A stretch of DNA of 64,000 bases from assembly GCA_947034885.2 (NCBI GenBank), contig OX344758.2, positions 808,501 to 872,500 on the forward strand, in the 5' to 3' direction. This DNA comes from Thuidium tamariscinum (Eukaryota; Streptophyta; Bryopsida; Hypnales; Thuidiaceae). The notes beneath the pieces were generated by a model, which was not told the origin of the DNA, ran no database searches, and was given only the letters and a program-made list of their open reading frames with translations. Positions 13,094 to 26,336 of this stretch are shown piece after piece. Both the position numbers and the translations under genes were made by a program. Position 1 is the first letter of the stretch; the number at the start of each line of letters is the position of its first letter.

Positions 13094-13852
13094 TTAACCC
13101 CTAAATGCCTAAGCTGCATTTTTTGGCAACATAGTGATTTTAGGCAGCTCACTACGAATGGAGTTTTTGTTTTTTTTTCTTTGAAATTTTGACAAAACAT
13201 GTGTCCAAGGAGTAGCTTCAAGTCCCAACAATTTTTATAACTTTTGATTACACGGTAAAGAAGTTATGGTATGATATGTTGTTTTGTTTGAACATTGGGC
13301 ATCACGGGCAGCTGAAAAAACTTCTTTAAATTTTATTTTTTCAAAAGAGAAATTTTAAATTTATTTTTTAGGTTTTTACAGACATGGAAAGCTTTGAATC
13401 ATTCCATTTGGATTCACAAGTCAAAAGTTATGAGGAATTTTAGTTTGTGGGTAGCGAGGTGGGTAGGTATGGTTTTCAAAAACTCCATACCTACCCGCAA
13501 ACTAAAATTCCTCATAACTTTTGCTTCATGAATCCAAATGGAATGATTCAAATCTTTCCATGTCTATAAGAACCTAAAGAATCAATCTAAAATTTCACTT
13601 TTGAAAAAAAAGTTTTTTTGAAGAAGTTTTTTCAGTTGCCCGGGCTACCCGACGTTCAAATAAAACAACATATCATGCCATAACTTCTTAACCGTGTAAT
13701 CAAAAGTTATAAAAATTGTTGGGCCTTGAAGCTACTCCTTGGACACATGTTGTGTCAAAACTTCAAAGAAAAAAAATAAAAACTCCATTTGTAGTGAGCT
13801 ACCCCAAATCATTATGTTGCCAAAAAACGCAGCTTAGGCATTTAGGGGTTAA
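13094..13852. mobile_element. Palindromic (foldback) TTAA element, piggyBac-like MITE
   Basis: The element is bounded by TTAA at 13094-13097 and 13849-13852. The two arms (13094-13472 and 13485-13852) are inverted copies of each other at roughly 90% by eye, around a loop of about 12 bases at 13473-13484. The termini read TTAACCCCTAAATGCC. The arm matches the left part of the elements at 49949 and 58735, so this copy looks like two left arms joined head to head. It has no transposase gene. The long stem would give near-perfect double-stranded RNA if transcribed. Confidence 0.85.
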
Positions 13853-15543
13853 TTTACAAGTATACCAAGAATGTTTGTTCTGTGTAGTCAATTAGTCTGT
13901 TAACTTATTTGATGAAATACAAAACTGGATAAGCTTTACAGATAGTATTTATATATATATATAGTCTCAATGAAAATTATTTTGATAAATACTAATGTGA
14001 GATTAAAATATTCAGCAAGAAATTGAATATGTATGCTAAAGTTATTGGTCTAATTGACTGAGTATCTTCATGGTTGTTGTTGTAGTAGTGTTACCTATTA
14101 ATACCTTAAAAAGAAGTGTTGAATATAATATCTTTGGTTGTAATAAACCAATCAATTAGTCAATGCCAAAGAGATTAAAATTATTAAATTAAATTAATGC
14201 ATATGTTTCATTAAAATAATGAATTAAATAATTTAAATATAAATTAAGTTTCAATACAGTCAAATTGCCTTGTGTTTGAAATGATGTTGACAAATCATAT
14301 TTAACATTGTGTGACAAGTTGGTTGTTGTAGGGAAGTTAGGGAGTAAAATCTCTTATATTAGTTGACAGAATCTTTGCAAATGTTGATGGAAACTAATGT
14401 GTATGTATATCTAGACAAATTGATTAGTTGATATTGTGATCAAATTAATTAGAATTAATTAGTTGGATAGAGTAGAAGACTATTTGACCTATTGATTTGG
14501 TTATGCCATTGTAATAGCTAACATGTGGGCTTGGACCAATGGACTTGTTACTAAAAATTTGAAGACAAGTTATTAAAACTATTTGACCAAACATATAATT
14601 AATCAAGTAAATTAATCAATACTAACCACTGTGATATTGGCCAAATTGATAAAACAGTATTTGAATTTTGCAATTAAAGAAATTAGGCTAGTTAAGATAG
14701 TTATTGGACTATTCGACCACATATAAAAGAGGAAATAATTAAGGATTTACAAAGGTGTATTTTCACACCACTATACATATAAAAATTGTGGGATTGATTA
14801 AGTCGATAGAACATGAGCCAAGACTATTTGACACACCTTGATTATTTGACATTAGAATTCTAGCTTAAGACTGTGAATTCTAATAAGTCAAGGGTTAGTT
14901 TTTATGGGAAATGGACTAAAATTAAGATAGATTAGGACAATAAATACCTTTAGAAAACTAAATCTAAGTTCAATTCTTATTAAAAAAAACTCATGTAACC
15001 ACTGCTTTTTAGTCCTTTGGTGATATTCAAAATAGAAGATTTAGGAACTTTTCTATTGAAAGTTATAATATTTTTAATAGAATTTGTCAATATTAACAAC
15101 TTGGAAAAAAAAATTTAATCAATTTTGATGAAATTGATGAAGTTTTTGAATAAAATATTCCTTGAAAATTTCAAAAGGACTTCCAAAAGGACCCATAAGC
15201 ATGTCAAAATTGGCTCCTATTACCTTGTTTTGACCCAAATCTAAATTCACTAGTAATTTGGTGAAGACATTATGGTGCCTTGGGCAACTTCTTGATCACA
15301 GTGATCAACACTCCAAAATAAGTTAATACTCAAGCAGTTTATTAATGATGAAATAGTAAAGTTGTTGGCTCTTATTGTCAAAGCTGTGCTAGGCTTTTGA
15401 ATGTATTGATGTATAATTCCAACTAGTATGAGCTTCCCGCCACAACTTTGTGCTATCGACGGGTTGTGAGTTGATCTTTCGCACCTGAGTTGAGTCACAT
15501 TCTTGCATTAGTGTTAGGTGGAATCTCGTTGTGTAACTTATTG
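13853..15543. other. AT-rich non-coding stretch
   Basis: No gene, RNA gene or intact element was recognised. Words such as CTAATTGACT and related ATTGACC forms recur loosely, as in 11.7-13.0 kb, so it is probably decayed repeat DNA interrupted by the foldback element. Confidence 0.4.
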
Positions 15544-16278
15544 TTAACCCGTAAGCGCCAGCAAAGCCATTTCGTGGCTTTCGGATGACTTCTCCAAGCC
15601 ACCAAAAGGCTTGAATAGTAGTTTTTTCATCCATCTTTTTTTCAATGACCTTTCATGTTGAGTTACAAAGAGTGTCCAACTGAATTCTTAGTGTAATTGA
15701 TGTTTTTTTGCACGTAGTTGAGAAGTAATTAAGAAAAACGGATGGCAAAATTTGTCATTTTAGTGTATTTTGAGAAATTGAGTAAATCTGAAATTTCTCC
15801 TTAAGAATGACATTTTTTGAATTTGAGCTCAACTAATGAAATGGAGGTCCTCTTCTATAGTTTCTTTTCCAATTGAAATTTTGGAAAAATTCGTAAAATT
15901 GAATATTTTATTGCAGTTTGAACTTTGGTTGTATTTTTAATGTCCACTGAATTCTAATTATAGATGTACACGGCATATTAGTTTACACCATGATGATTTA
16001 CACTATATTTTTCACACATGGTGAAATTTTCAGATTTTTTGAGATTATTTTCTATTTTATATGATTTTTTCTTCAATTTTTCTTCAAAAAATTTCAAAAA
16101 ATATAATTTTCCTCAAAAAAATCTAAAATATCTTTGAAGTATAGAAGACATGTAGTTTCATCTTTGAAAAATAAAAATAAAAATTTCCCTACACATCTGG
16201 TTACAAAATGGTAACAAACTGAGTGACAGACAGTGCAACTTGAAACTAGTGGTCATAGGCCTAGTGTTTCAAGGTTAA
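15544..16278 (-). mobile_element. TTAA-bounded MITE, 735 bp, second family, copy 1
   Basis: TTAA lies at 15544-15547 and 16275-16278. The sequence is the reverse complement of 29435-30169, with the same length (735 bp) and clear homology throughout, for example GGTGAAATTTTCAGATTTTT and the word CGGATGGCAAAATTTG. The ends are more mutated than in the other copy, so this looks the older of the two. There is no coding capacity. Small reading frames inside it are chance. Confidence 0.78.
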
Positions 16279-17842
16279 GATCAACATGCACTTCAAAATG
16301 GTCCGGGTGAACTCGGAGGCCATTAAACTTGTTCTACAAAGTAGAACTATTGTAGTGGGCTGAATTTATCCCTGAAATAAATGCTGAATTTTTTTATTTT
16401 TTGCACAATTTTATTCTTTCAAATTCTAATTCTGAATTCATATTTGGAATTAGAGATTCCAAATTAGGTAGGAGCTGAGGGATCTAGAATACATTCAAAA
16501 ATACGATATAAATTATAAAGGACTTTATTACTTTTACCTTACTAGCACAAGTAACACAAGTTTTACCTTGCTAGCACTTTGTGGGATGGATTTAATATCT
16601 TGTGGTGAACTAGTCCTCCACTCAACAACTCCAAGCCACTTCAGGGGTGTAAGTAAAACAAAAAGCCCCTATTTCAAACTTGAAAAAAATTATCTTTACA
16701 CCTCTTTTTACTAATTTGGGGTCTCTGAATGCAAATATAAATTCAAAATTTGAAAATTTGATCATGCGTGGAAAATAAAAAAATTCACAGTTTTCTAAGT
16801 GGTTGAGCAAAGGGGTTATTTCACCTTGACCTTCAAGGAGGGGAAGAAGTCATAGAAAAAGTTGCAAAGAATAAAGTAGGTGGTTCTAAAAGCAACACTT
16901 TAAGGGCTGTCAGACTTTTTTGATGGTTTTCAGGTGCCCCAAAAAAATTTCACTTATTTTTCATTTATTTTACAGTTTAGCGAATAAAACTTTCATCCAT
17001 AAATTACTTCTAATCTAAACAAGTGTTTTAAGTTCTTAATTATTCTAAAACTTGTAAATCCTATTTGATCCTAAGGTTTTTCTATTCTAATCTAATACAT
17101 TGTTTTTAAAAGGTTAGTCAAACAAAATTAGAAATAAAAGGGTTTTAAAATCATACCTCACCCATGAAGGACTCCATCGTGCCATCATCGAAAAACACCA
17201 TGCCGATTTGCTCCCCGTATATTTCTTCTCCCATTTGGCTAAATCATTGCAATTTTGGTTTTAATTTTGTATTTTTGGTTGTAAGCCCAGTCCTATTTTT
17301 GATTTCCTATCTAATGGTTATTGGATTTTTATTTTCCTTTGGTTGATTTTTGGATAATTTGTAATTAATTAAGAATTACCTAAATATCCAAAAGCAATTA
17401 AATCCACTCAATCTAATCAAAATCTAATAGATTCTAGTCAATTTTTAAATTCTTTAATTAATTTGGAAGTATCAGTTGGTGATTTGTTTTATCTTCTTGT
17501 CCTATTAGGCCTAATAAAATAGACTTAACAAAATCCAAACCAATAAGTCCAAAGAATAATAAAGAATTCAACTAAACAACAACTAACTTCAATAGTAGAT
17601 AGTCCAATTAAATACTATTATTCCTTAACCCGAACCTCCTATCTTGTCCATCACTTGAACAATTGGAATTCTTTAGTCATCTACCAAAGTTCTCTCCTTC
17701 ATTTGGTTGTTAGAACTTGTAGGACTTGATGTGACTTGGCTTTGGAGCTTTAGATTCTAATTGTTTGTAGAAGATGTCATCTCAAGGATTTAGACTCGAC
17801 TACCTTCCTACTTTCTTCAAAGCTTAGTCTTTACAGACTTAG
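16279..17842. other. Non-coding, AT-rich
   Basis: No recognisable gene or repeat boundary. Small open frames lack any family motif or splice context. Confidence 0.4.
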
Positions 17843-17854
17843 TGTAATTGAAGG

Positions 17855-18038
17855 GTTTTTTGTTTTTTTTTGACACAAGCGTGTTGAAGAACACACTGCA
17901 AGGGTTTCCATCAGGAAGAAAGGCTGCTTTCACGCTAGATAAACCACCTGTCACAGCCAGGTATTGAACCCGCAACCTCTCCATTCGGTTTGGGTACCTT
18001 TCAACCTTCATCTGGTAGTTTAGGGTCATCTTGGACCA
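17855..18038 (-). mobile_element. Probable tRNA-derived SINE
   Basis: A 184-bp body on the minus strand is flanked by 12-bp direct repeats TGTAATTGAAGG at 17843-17854 and 18039-18050. Read on the minus strand, it starts TGGTCCAAGAT (similar to a pol III A box). It has GGTTCAATACC, which fits the B box consensus, preceded by GAGGTTGCGG as in tRNA T-arms, and ends in an A-rich tail (AAAAAAAAACAAAAAA). Target duplication, B box and tail together fit a SINE. The spacing of the A box is loose, so the tRNA parent is not assigned. Confidence 0.68.
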
Positions 18039-18106
18039 TGTAATTGAAGGTTTTGAGTAAATTGAATTGTTGTTCTGGCTCACAAACATCAAATTCCAAA
18101 CTGACT

Positions 18107-18329
18107 CATAACATTCAGTAGCAAGAAGAGACTTTGCCTTTTCCAAGCAGGGAGAGTCATCCATGAATTCCAAGCTGAAACTTTGACATGCCTTGCTACT
18201 GAATAAAAGTTACTGATTTGGTGTGGAATATTCCACACCATTTCATCCTTTTGGATGAAATGATGTGGGATATTCCCCACGATTCTGTCCTTGGGAAGGC
18301 AGACCTGCAGAGCGCTACTGAATGTTATG
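18107..18329. repeat. Cluster of inverted repeats / hairpins
   Basis: A 16-bp perfect inverted pair (CATAACATTCAGTAGC at 18107-18122 and its complement at 18314-18329) encloses three further hairpins: the 20-bp perfect palindrome GGTGTGGAATATTCCACACC (18220-18239), ATTTCATCC/GGATGAAAT (18240-18261), and a GTGGGATATTCCCCAC-like palindrome (about 18265-18281). No gene is attached. It could be the core of an unclassified foldback element. Confidence 0.6.
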
Positions 18330-18399
18330 CTGTCCTGACTTCATGCATCAAAATAATTTCCAATGGAATTGTTCTGGTTCACATACCCCTCTCTCTCTC

Positions 18400-21300
18400 T
18401 CCTTCAAACTGGTTTGCTTGATACTCCCTGCAACTGGCTCCCTCCAACAGAAACACCCTACCTCGTCACCCTTCTCTGCCCAGTCACTATCCACGTGGTG
18501 AAATATGATTAGCTCAACCCCCAATGTGTTTCCAACCAGTTCCCGCTTGTTCCCGCTTAAATGAAACAACTGGATGGAAGGACTAGATGAACTCCCGAAT
18601 GGCTGCTATGAACTTTGGCTAAACTGAATTTGAATTGCCTGACTTGATGGCTAAACCGACTTTGGACTAATTTGTCTAAATGTTGGAGACTTTTTGATTA
18701 TTGGGAAAACTAAATTCTAATCTAATTTTTAGGGATTTTAAGAATAATAAAAACTAGCAAACTTAAAGGAAATGAAGTACCAAGCCCAGTACCAAGTAGC
18801 ACATTTGGAAGCAAAATATTCCCAACTTGTGCACAAATTAAAAAAGAAAAGAAATCAATGGAATTTTGGCTTTGAATAAGCCAACAAAAGGATACTTTTT
18901 GCGAATTTTTAATTCTAACAAAGTCAAAGCTTCGCCATGTGGAGGCAACCCCAAGTGTAGTAGTATAATTTCTTTAAAATTGAAGTTTGTAGAGTCACAG
19001 TTTTGCCGTGCAGGGACAACCCAAGGTTTTAACAATTGATTTTTAAAAAATCAAGAAATTAAAGAGCTATAGCTTCGCTATGCGGGGGCGATCCTAGGCA
19101 CTATTGATGTCAAAAGACAAAATTAGTATTTTAAGATTCTCAAATGTTGAAGGAGGTACTCATGACAATGTTTAAGCCGAACTTCAACATTAAATTCCTC
19201 AAAATGTCAAGGTTGTTGTCACTTAAACACCAAAGATAGTATGCATGACAGTGTTTAAACTGAACTTTAGTATTTAAAACTCAAATTTCGTTATACATCA
19301 AAATTTGAGTTAGATAATTAGTTTAACATGCTTTTGGCAAGGTCAAGCCTCGCCACTTTAAATGTATTAATATTAAATGTTATTGCAAGTACCACAAAAT
19401 GTTAGTTTTAAGCGATTTTAAGCAATTAGAGCTTTGGAGGTCTATCCCTTCCAAACTCTATCAAAACAAAGATAATTGAGGCTTTAGATTCTAATACAAA
19501 AGTAAAAAACAAAAATCAATTGAAGGGGCCCTAAGCCTTTAAAGTTCAACAAGTAAATAAAAAAAACTTGGATAAGATCTTTGGTCCAAGCAGTGCTCCG
19601 ACCACGTCGGTGTCTAGTCGAGAGGAGCACACTAACCCTTAGGGAACACACAAGGTGTCTAGTTGTGACTAGGTTTGTCTTGAAAAATGAAGGACCCTCT
19701 TCACCACATAATTATAAGCCCTCCAAAAGTTTAGCCTTTACTGTCTATAACAATCTTGCCTCTCCGACTTTCTCAAGCATAACTTTTGCATTAAGACTCC
19801 AAATGGAATAAGTGATGAGGATTTAGAATCACAACATGAAGATGAACAACCTCACAAATTTTCATTGAAAAACTTTTCTTATACAATGTGCAATTAAAAT
19901 CCCCAAAGTCCCAGCTTTCCCAAGTATACCAAGGGAAAGAAGAAGAAGATATTCCATCCTATCCTAGTTAAATAGAGTTTGACCTCTAAAAAGTCACAAG
20001 AGCTTTAGTTTGTCTATTAGACTTTTCTTCTCCCCTACAACTCTATCCTTATCTCCTCCATGGACTTCTAGTCCTTTTTAAGAATCCTAAATGAAAGGTA
20101 AAACAAACTTCATCTTTCTTTTAAACAACTTTAAACTAAAAATAAAACTCTAAAATGACTTCAAATATTAAAAGAATCAAATGAATGCCAAATAGTTGTT
20201 TAATAGAGGTAAAAAATGTAGAGTCCACTCTATATGGATGGATTAGACTCTCTAAAAAATCCTCTACTTCAACAATAAACATAAAATTTTATATAGTGAA
20301 CGAATTTACAACACAACATCGGTAGCACAAATAAAGAAAAAGAGAACAAAGTGTTGGTATGCAGAGAATGAGGGCACTAGCAACCTCGAGGGGGGCCTTT
20401 ATATACCCATTTTCGAGCCCTCCCTAGTAAGTTGCTAGTAAAAATACTTTGTTACTTTACCCCTAATCTATCCTAGATGTAATTTCAAATTAATACTTAT
20501 TTGATGGCAAAAAACTCTAGAACTCTCTCCATTTAACTAATAAAATCTTGGCCAAATCAAATCCAAGATCTTAATTCAAGATCTTAATCCAAGATCTTAA
20601 CCCAAGATATTTTGAAATTAACCCTAATCTACCTAGATATTTTACAAATTAACCACAAGTTAATTTGAAAATTGTCTTTCTTTAGTCAAAAAATGGATTT
20701 TTAAGCAACAAAGAGATCTTGACCAAATCCAATCTTTGATTTTCCAAAAGATATTTTCAAATTCACTTTTAATTAACCGCAATTAATGATTAAAAAGTCA
20801 AACTAAGAGCTGAACCTCTCTATCTTTTAGGGAACAACTCGAAACAAAAATCCGTTTGTACCATTGTCTTTAGAAGATCCTAATTAGTCTAAGGGACTCC
20901 TCACCCCTCACTCCTAAGCCACTTCTAAGTGCAAATTGGAATTACAATAACTTCAATTAAAAGTTAAAAATTTAACTTTTAGAATTTGCATTTTTTTGAC
21001 GAATTTGTCAAGCCAAAGTCATTAGGAATGTCTCCTCATTTGCTCCAATCGGACATCATTCGTTCCTAGTATGTTGGTCAACCTGCCACCAAGTTGTAAA
21101 TTCTTGTAAAATTCAAAGTCAATGTTGGTTCTGGTAGTTGGAAATGTCGAAATGTATTTAAAATTAACTAGACACTTATTAAGCACACAAAAATCTAATT
21201 TTATTTTTAGTGAGATTTTACCGCAACATATGTAATTTCTAGGAATTTACAAATATGTTTCATTGCAATTGACTTCCCATGGAGTCAACGTGGAATTTCG

Positions 21301-24300
21301 GAAAAATCCAAAATAAATTGGATAACATATAGGATACTCCTAGATTCTAAATATAAATTCCATGCTCACTTTCACTTGTCTAATTTTAGTAATTTGAAAT
21401 TACTTTACTTGATTGGACAATTTAATTCCCGATACCTGGGAATCTTGGACAATCCCTTAATTCTTATTGGGTTTTGGCGTGCTCCTACCTTTGAAATACT
21501 TCTTTGTAGTCCTCAATTTTCAATTCCTCCATCTTCAATGTTTTGGTACTTCAACTCTCAAAGTTACTCATAAAGGTTTTTACTTTTTTAAACCTAATTC
21601 ACATTAGAATGGGATTTAAACTCTTGTAGATTATCTAAACCTATAATAGACTCTGTTGGCTTAGCCAGTATGCTATGTGCATCCTTAAAAGGTTGATTTG
21701 CACAAATAGACACTAGAGCTAACTAACTCTCATATCCTCACAACACTCGAAATTACTAGATTTTCTCTCAAACTCACTTCTAAGACTTAGAATGATGAAA
21801 ATACCTAGAATTAGGAATTTTCCACCTTCTAAGATGTTTCTTTGCCATTTTGGTAGAGATTGCTATCAAAACTCTCCTAACACTCTTTTTATGTATATTT
21901 CTTGTATAATTTAACTAAATTTCGCAAAACATTCACAAGAAATAGATCCAAAGTTCTAAGAGCCAACTTGAGGGTTTACATAGCCCTTGCAAAAATCACA
22001 CACATGTGGTCTAAAAAATGATATGACAAAACCAAAAACAAACATTGTGGCATGTCTAAAATAATAGAGAAGGTTCCTAAATGTGACCCTTTCTAAAACT
22101 TAAATGAAAGCATAACTCAATTAATAATTTCACATTTTATAGTATACTTAAGAAGGTAGTTGGGCCATCATTTCTTATTTTGAAAAAATTTAATGAACAC
22201 CTATTCACTTAGATAGAAATGGACCATTTGTCACTCTTCAATCAACCATTGAAGAATTATGAACCATCCATTGAAGAACTATGAACCAAGCCTTATTATG
22301 CTATGACATAATCATTAGTCTATTCTTTCATTAGCACATATCCATTTTGGAGCCTTGTAGAAGACAATTTGAAGAAGAGGGTTTGTTTTAGAGCCACCTA
22401 CCATAAATAAAAAAACGCTTACAAAACTACTTACGCAAAGCTTCTGCAACTAACATAGAGCTTCTACAAAGGAAGTTGAAAGTTGTCTTCTTGTACATTC
22501 TAATGACAAGCCAAGTGGTACTTTTTTGTTTGTTCTTTGTACCTTGTAAACTCTATTATAATATCATCCTAGTGTAACTAGAATGATAGCGCCTTAAGGT
22601 GCCTATGTGAATTGTAATGATGTGTCCTTCTTAGACTCATGCTCCAAACAATTTTCATTAGCCAGACACCTCTTAGGTCTTTGTTGTGAGTCCTACATGG
22701 TGGCCTCAATGCCAAGCCAAAGAATAATTAAGATTTTGTCTTTTTCAATACATTTTTTGCTTAACCATTAGGAGGGGTTTGAGGGCTACGGAAGACTGTG
22801 AGTTTCCACAATTTAGAAACGCAAAAACTACCATGGGAAACCCAAAATGCAGGATTCTAGCGTGGTTAAGCCCATGCTAAGTCATCAAAAAAAAATCAAA
22901 CTTTTTATCATATTTTAGGACCCAAAAACAAATTGGAGGTAATTGTTGGTTGACAGTAGCCAATAATTCTTTGAATGATTTTAGAAATAGCCCCTGAAAT
23001 AAACCTCGGGAGACCTCAATTCCCTCCTTATGCAACATACTTTGGTTATTACTTAGCATGTGCACATTTAGTTCCTACATTGTAGTTTGTATGGCACTTC
23101 GCAAATGCGTTGCACTATACAAATTCTATGGCACTTCATAAATGTTATAGCATTGTACAAAAATTTTGCATATAAGGAAAAAAAATGTAAGTGTCATGGA
23201 CAAAAAAGTATTAGAAAAAAAAATTGAAGTAAGATAGCATATGATATATTTGTGACAATTGGAGATTACAAAAACTATATGCTCTTTTTTTCATGAATCA
23301 AATTTGAAAATCATATAATGATAGGGTGTACAAAATATAAAGAGAGACCCTCCATTTATTACCCGGTGTTTGTACCTATATCCTTATTTTTATAAAGAGA
23401 GCCCTTGCCCCCCTCCCTCGAGTTAGGAGACTCTTCAATTGTGTTGCAATGGCCTAGATAAAACTCGCTCTTGCTTTGCTTCGACATTGGCATGGTGTTT
23501 CAAATATGTATCATGAATCACTAGTCTACTTAGAATAGAAAGAATCTACCTCAACTATTGAAACAAAGAGAGGATTACATAACGTCTCTATCATAGGGAA
23601 GTAAGAGGTAATTAGTTTTTGGACAAAAACAAGGTGGTGGATGGATTTACACATCATGCAATAGCAAACTTGTGAATCTCCTTCACAACCATACAAACGA
23701 TACTCAAAGAAGAAGCAAGGAAGAGGATAAGTGCAAACAATAGTCAATGCAAGTTTGAAGAACAAGCATGCAACAAAATTCAAAGAAGGAGATGAGAGCT
23801 CAATGAGAGAAACAACCACCCTACATACATGCACAGTTTACTAGTGGTGGCAAATGGGGCTCCTTTTGCATTGGGGCTTGTTGAAATTAGAACTTCCGAA
23901 TTCCTTAGTGGTGGCAATAATGGGGGAATAATAAAAAAATACTTACAATAATATAAGAAATACTTTTGTACTAAAATGACATAGGGGGAGGTGGAATTTT
24001 TTTAATCTAGTGAGTTATCCCTTGCCAAAAAATCAGCACTATTTTGTAGATCCTTGCTAAATATGTGATTCAGTTAGAAATTTGAAAGCAGATTCAAATA
24101 GAAAATCTTTTGATTTATCTTGAGGGGAAAGGGCAGTAGAAAAAGAATTCTCCACAATTCCCCCCACGATCCCCCCAAAAGTACTTTTCTATTATTTGTA
24201 GTACTGTGACTGATTTTGATAATCATGTACAAAATACAAATTTTGCAACATTATTTAGGTTTTTCAACAAACTTCGTTATAATCTTAGGTACTTAATATC

Positions 24301-24899
24301 TATAGGCTATAGGAAAAAAACATGGAAGCTTAGAAAAACACTTAAAATTTTGAATAATATCAAGTACAAAATCATGTTCACTAGTACTTTTGCATTGTGA
24401 CCTCAAAAGTAGAAGGGTCTAGTTTACTTCCACCCTAAATATGATGTTTTCTATCCAATATGCATATGAATGTTGAATTGGAAGACCAAGTCTATAACAC
24501 TTTATATCATTGCTTTGGCATTTCATAAAAAACAAAAAATAAAAAGCCTTGAATGAAAAAAAACCTAGTAATTTGCAAAACTTCACTATTCATCTACTAT
24601 TCACCTTGTCCGAATTGATGAAATAGAAATGGAAGGCATAAGGTTGAATCACTAGTAACCAACCACATCCATTTGTTCAAAAACCAACATATAGGGTGCA
24701 CTATTTCTAATCTTACGGTAGAAAAGAAGCTTGGAATTGTTTTGTTTTGTTTTATTTTTTGTCCTTTTCAAAATTGGGATTAATAAGGTTATGACACATA
24801 TTTGTAAGAAGTGAGTGGGGAAGTAGTTCTAAGCTGATAGATTCATAAGACTTTAGAAATTGGAAATGGCTTACTTTTATTTTATTTGTTTGAAAGTTT
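18400..24899. other. Gene-poor AT-rich region with small tandem repeats
   Basis: No gene was recognised on either strand. Minor structures are present. Three copies of a unit with a GCTTCGCCATG-like core followed by GGGGCAACCC lie near 18925-19095. A 16-bp unit CCAAGATCTTAA is repeated about 3.5 times at 20562-20609. A 25-bp unit is doubled at 22244-22287, and a unit starting TATGGCACTTC is doubled at 23090-23165. A piece near 24430-24550 resembles the 3' flanks of kinase copies A and C. No element with coding capacity was seen. Confidence 0.45.
20562..20609. repeat. Minisatellite, CCAAGATCTTAA-type unit
   Basis: About three and a half tandem units of 16 bp, each containing CAAGATCTTAA with small variations. 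No neighbouring gene. Confidence 0.7.
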
Positions 24900-25034
24900 T
24901 CCTATTTTTTATTAATTAAAAAATTAAAAAATCTACTTTCTTGAGATTTGGCACTTTTTTAGTTCTCCTACTCAAAGATATTTTTAACAAATTTCCTTTG
25001 GTGGTTACTTTAATCTTAAAGGTACATACATTGA

Positions 25035-25101
<67 letters not shown>

Positions 25102-26280
25102 TTTTATATATAAAATTTTTTTTCAAAATTTTAAAGTACTCTAGAAGAAGTCATGAGTACCATTGTAAAAAAACAACAAATAGTATAAGTATTCCTTGCA
25201 ATAACCTTGATAGAGAATTTTCTAAAATTTTACTTTCAAAATTGAAATTACAGTAAATTTTGGGAGCCAAAAAGTACATTGCACTCATTTTGCAACAACT
25301 TTATGGAAATGGCCATTCACCGAAAAAACTACCAAAATAATTTTTAATATGTTAATTTGAAAATACAAGCATCACTTTGTGAACTTGAAGACTTTTATAC
25401 AACATATAATTATCTATTTTTGAAAATCCTTTAAACACTAGCTAAAAGTTTTCTACAAGACCAACTCCTACAAATTTCATCTCCAAATTCAATTCTTTGG
25501 CTATTACTTTGTTAAAAAAACCTCCAAAGTGGTAAATATGATATAATATTAGGGGGATATTATTAAAAAGTAAAATATTTTTGAAAATTTTCAAAAATTA
25601 GACAATGAGTTTAATACTTATAAGTACCTTATTTATAAATTTTGAGTTGTTTGGAGCCAAAATGCAATTTAAGTTATAGCCAAAAAACTGATTTGTATTT
25701 TATATGGAACATGTGATAAAAAATAGTACAAGTGCTTCTTGCAATGACCCCATACCATATTTCCTTTCTTCCTACATGGGAAAAATTGCGTTTTGCAACA
25801 ATACTCATATATATTTTTGGAATATTTTAAAATTAGAAAACTAATTTTCTTAAAATTTAAAAAATATGACTTATGTATACACCTTGAAGACAAAGGTACC
25901 CATAGAAGCAATTGCATAGAAAAATTCTCTAAATAGGAGAACTTGAAAGTGCCAAACCTTAAGAAAATACATACCTTCATGTTTTAATTAGGGAAAAATA
26001 TTAAAAATAAATAAATACAAAAATAAAAAGTATCCATTTGCAAAAACTCTATGGAGATAGTCATTCAAAAAAGAAAACACCAAAATAATATTTTATATGT
26101 TTCAAAATACAAGCAAGAAAAAACTCACTTTGTAAACTCCTACACCACATAAAATTAATTATTTTCAAAAATCCTTCTCTGGAAAGCTAGAAGTCTACTA
26201 GAAGACCAAGTCATCTAAATTTCATTTCAAAATCAATAAATGAAAAGGTACTCCTTAGTACTAAACCCCCATAAACTACA
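24900..26280. repeat. Complex of decayed inverted and direct repeats
   Basis: Positions about 24900-25040 match the reverse complement of about 25860-26000 (shared words GGCACTT and AGTTCTCCTA). Positions 25290-25500 match 26030-26215 directly. Two ends related to the 717-bp inverted-repeat family (CTTCTTGCAATGACCCC near 25732-25756 and a weaker copy near 25185-25210) lie inside. It is probably several old elements inserted near each other. Confidence 0.45.
25035..25105. repeat. (TA)n microsatellite followed by a T run
   Basis: About 24 TA units are followed by an uninterrupted run of about 22 T. Length is likely to vary between individuals and may be imprecise in the assembly. Confidence 0.95.
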
Positions 26281-26336
26281 AAGTGTGACATTCAATCGGA
26301 GTCTATTTTTGGATAGTAAATTAATTTTAAAAATTA

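Noticed and set aside
13098-13104. Plant telomere-like word CCCTAAA at the ends of several elements
   Set aside because: It occurs once per end as part of the terminal inverted repeat, next to TTAA, and never in tandem. It is not an interstitial telomere.
13094-13852. Tc1/mariner (TA) or Harbinger (3-bp) origin for the TTAA elements
   Set aside because: TTAA is kept at nearly all edges. The pair of copies A and C at 9920 and 45724 shows a four-base site, which fits piggyBac best, though not finally proven here.
17627-17640. TTAACCCGAACC as a TTAA element end
   Set aside because: The neighbouring sequence does not match any arm and no inverted end was found within 1.5 kb.
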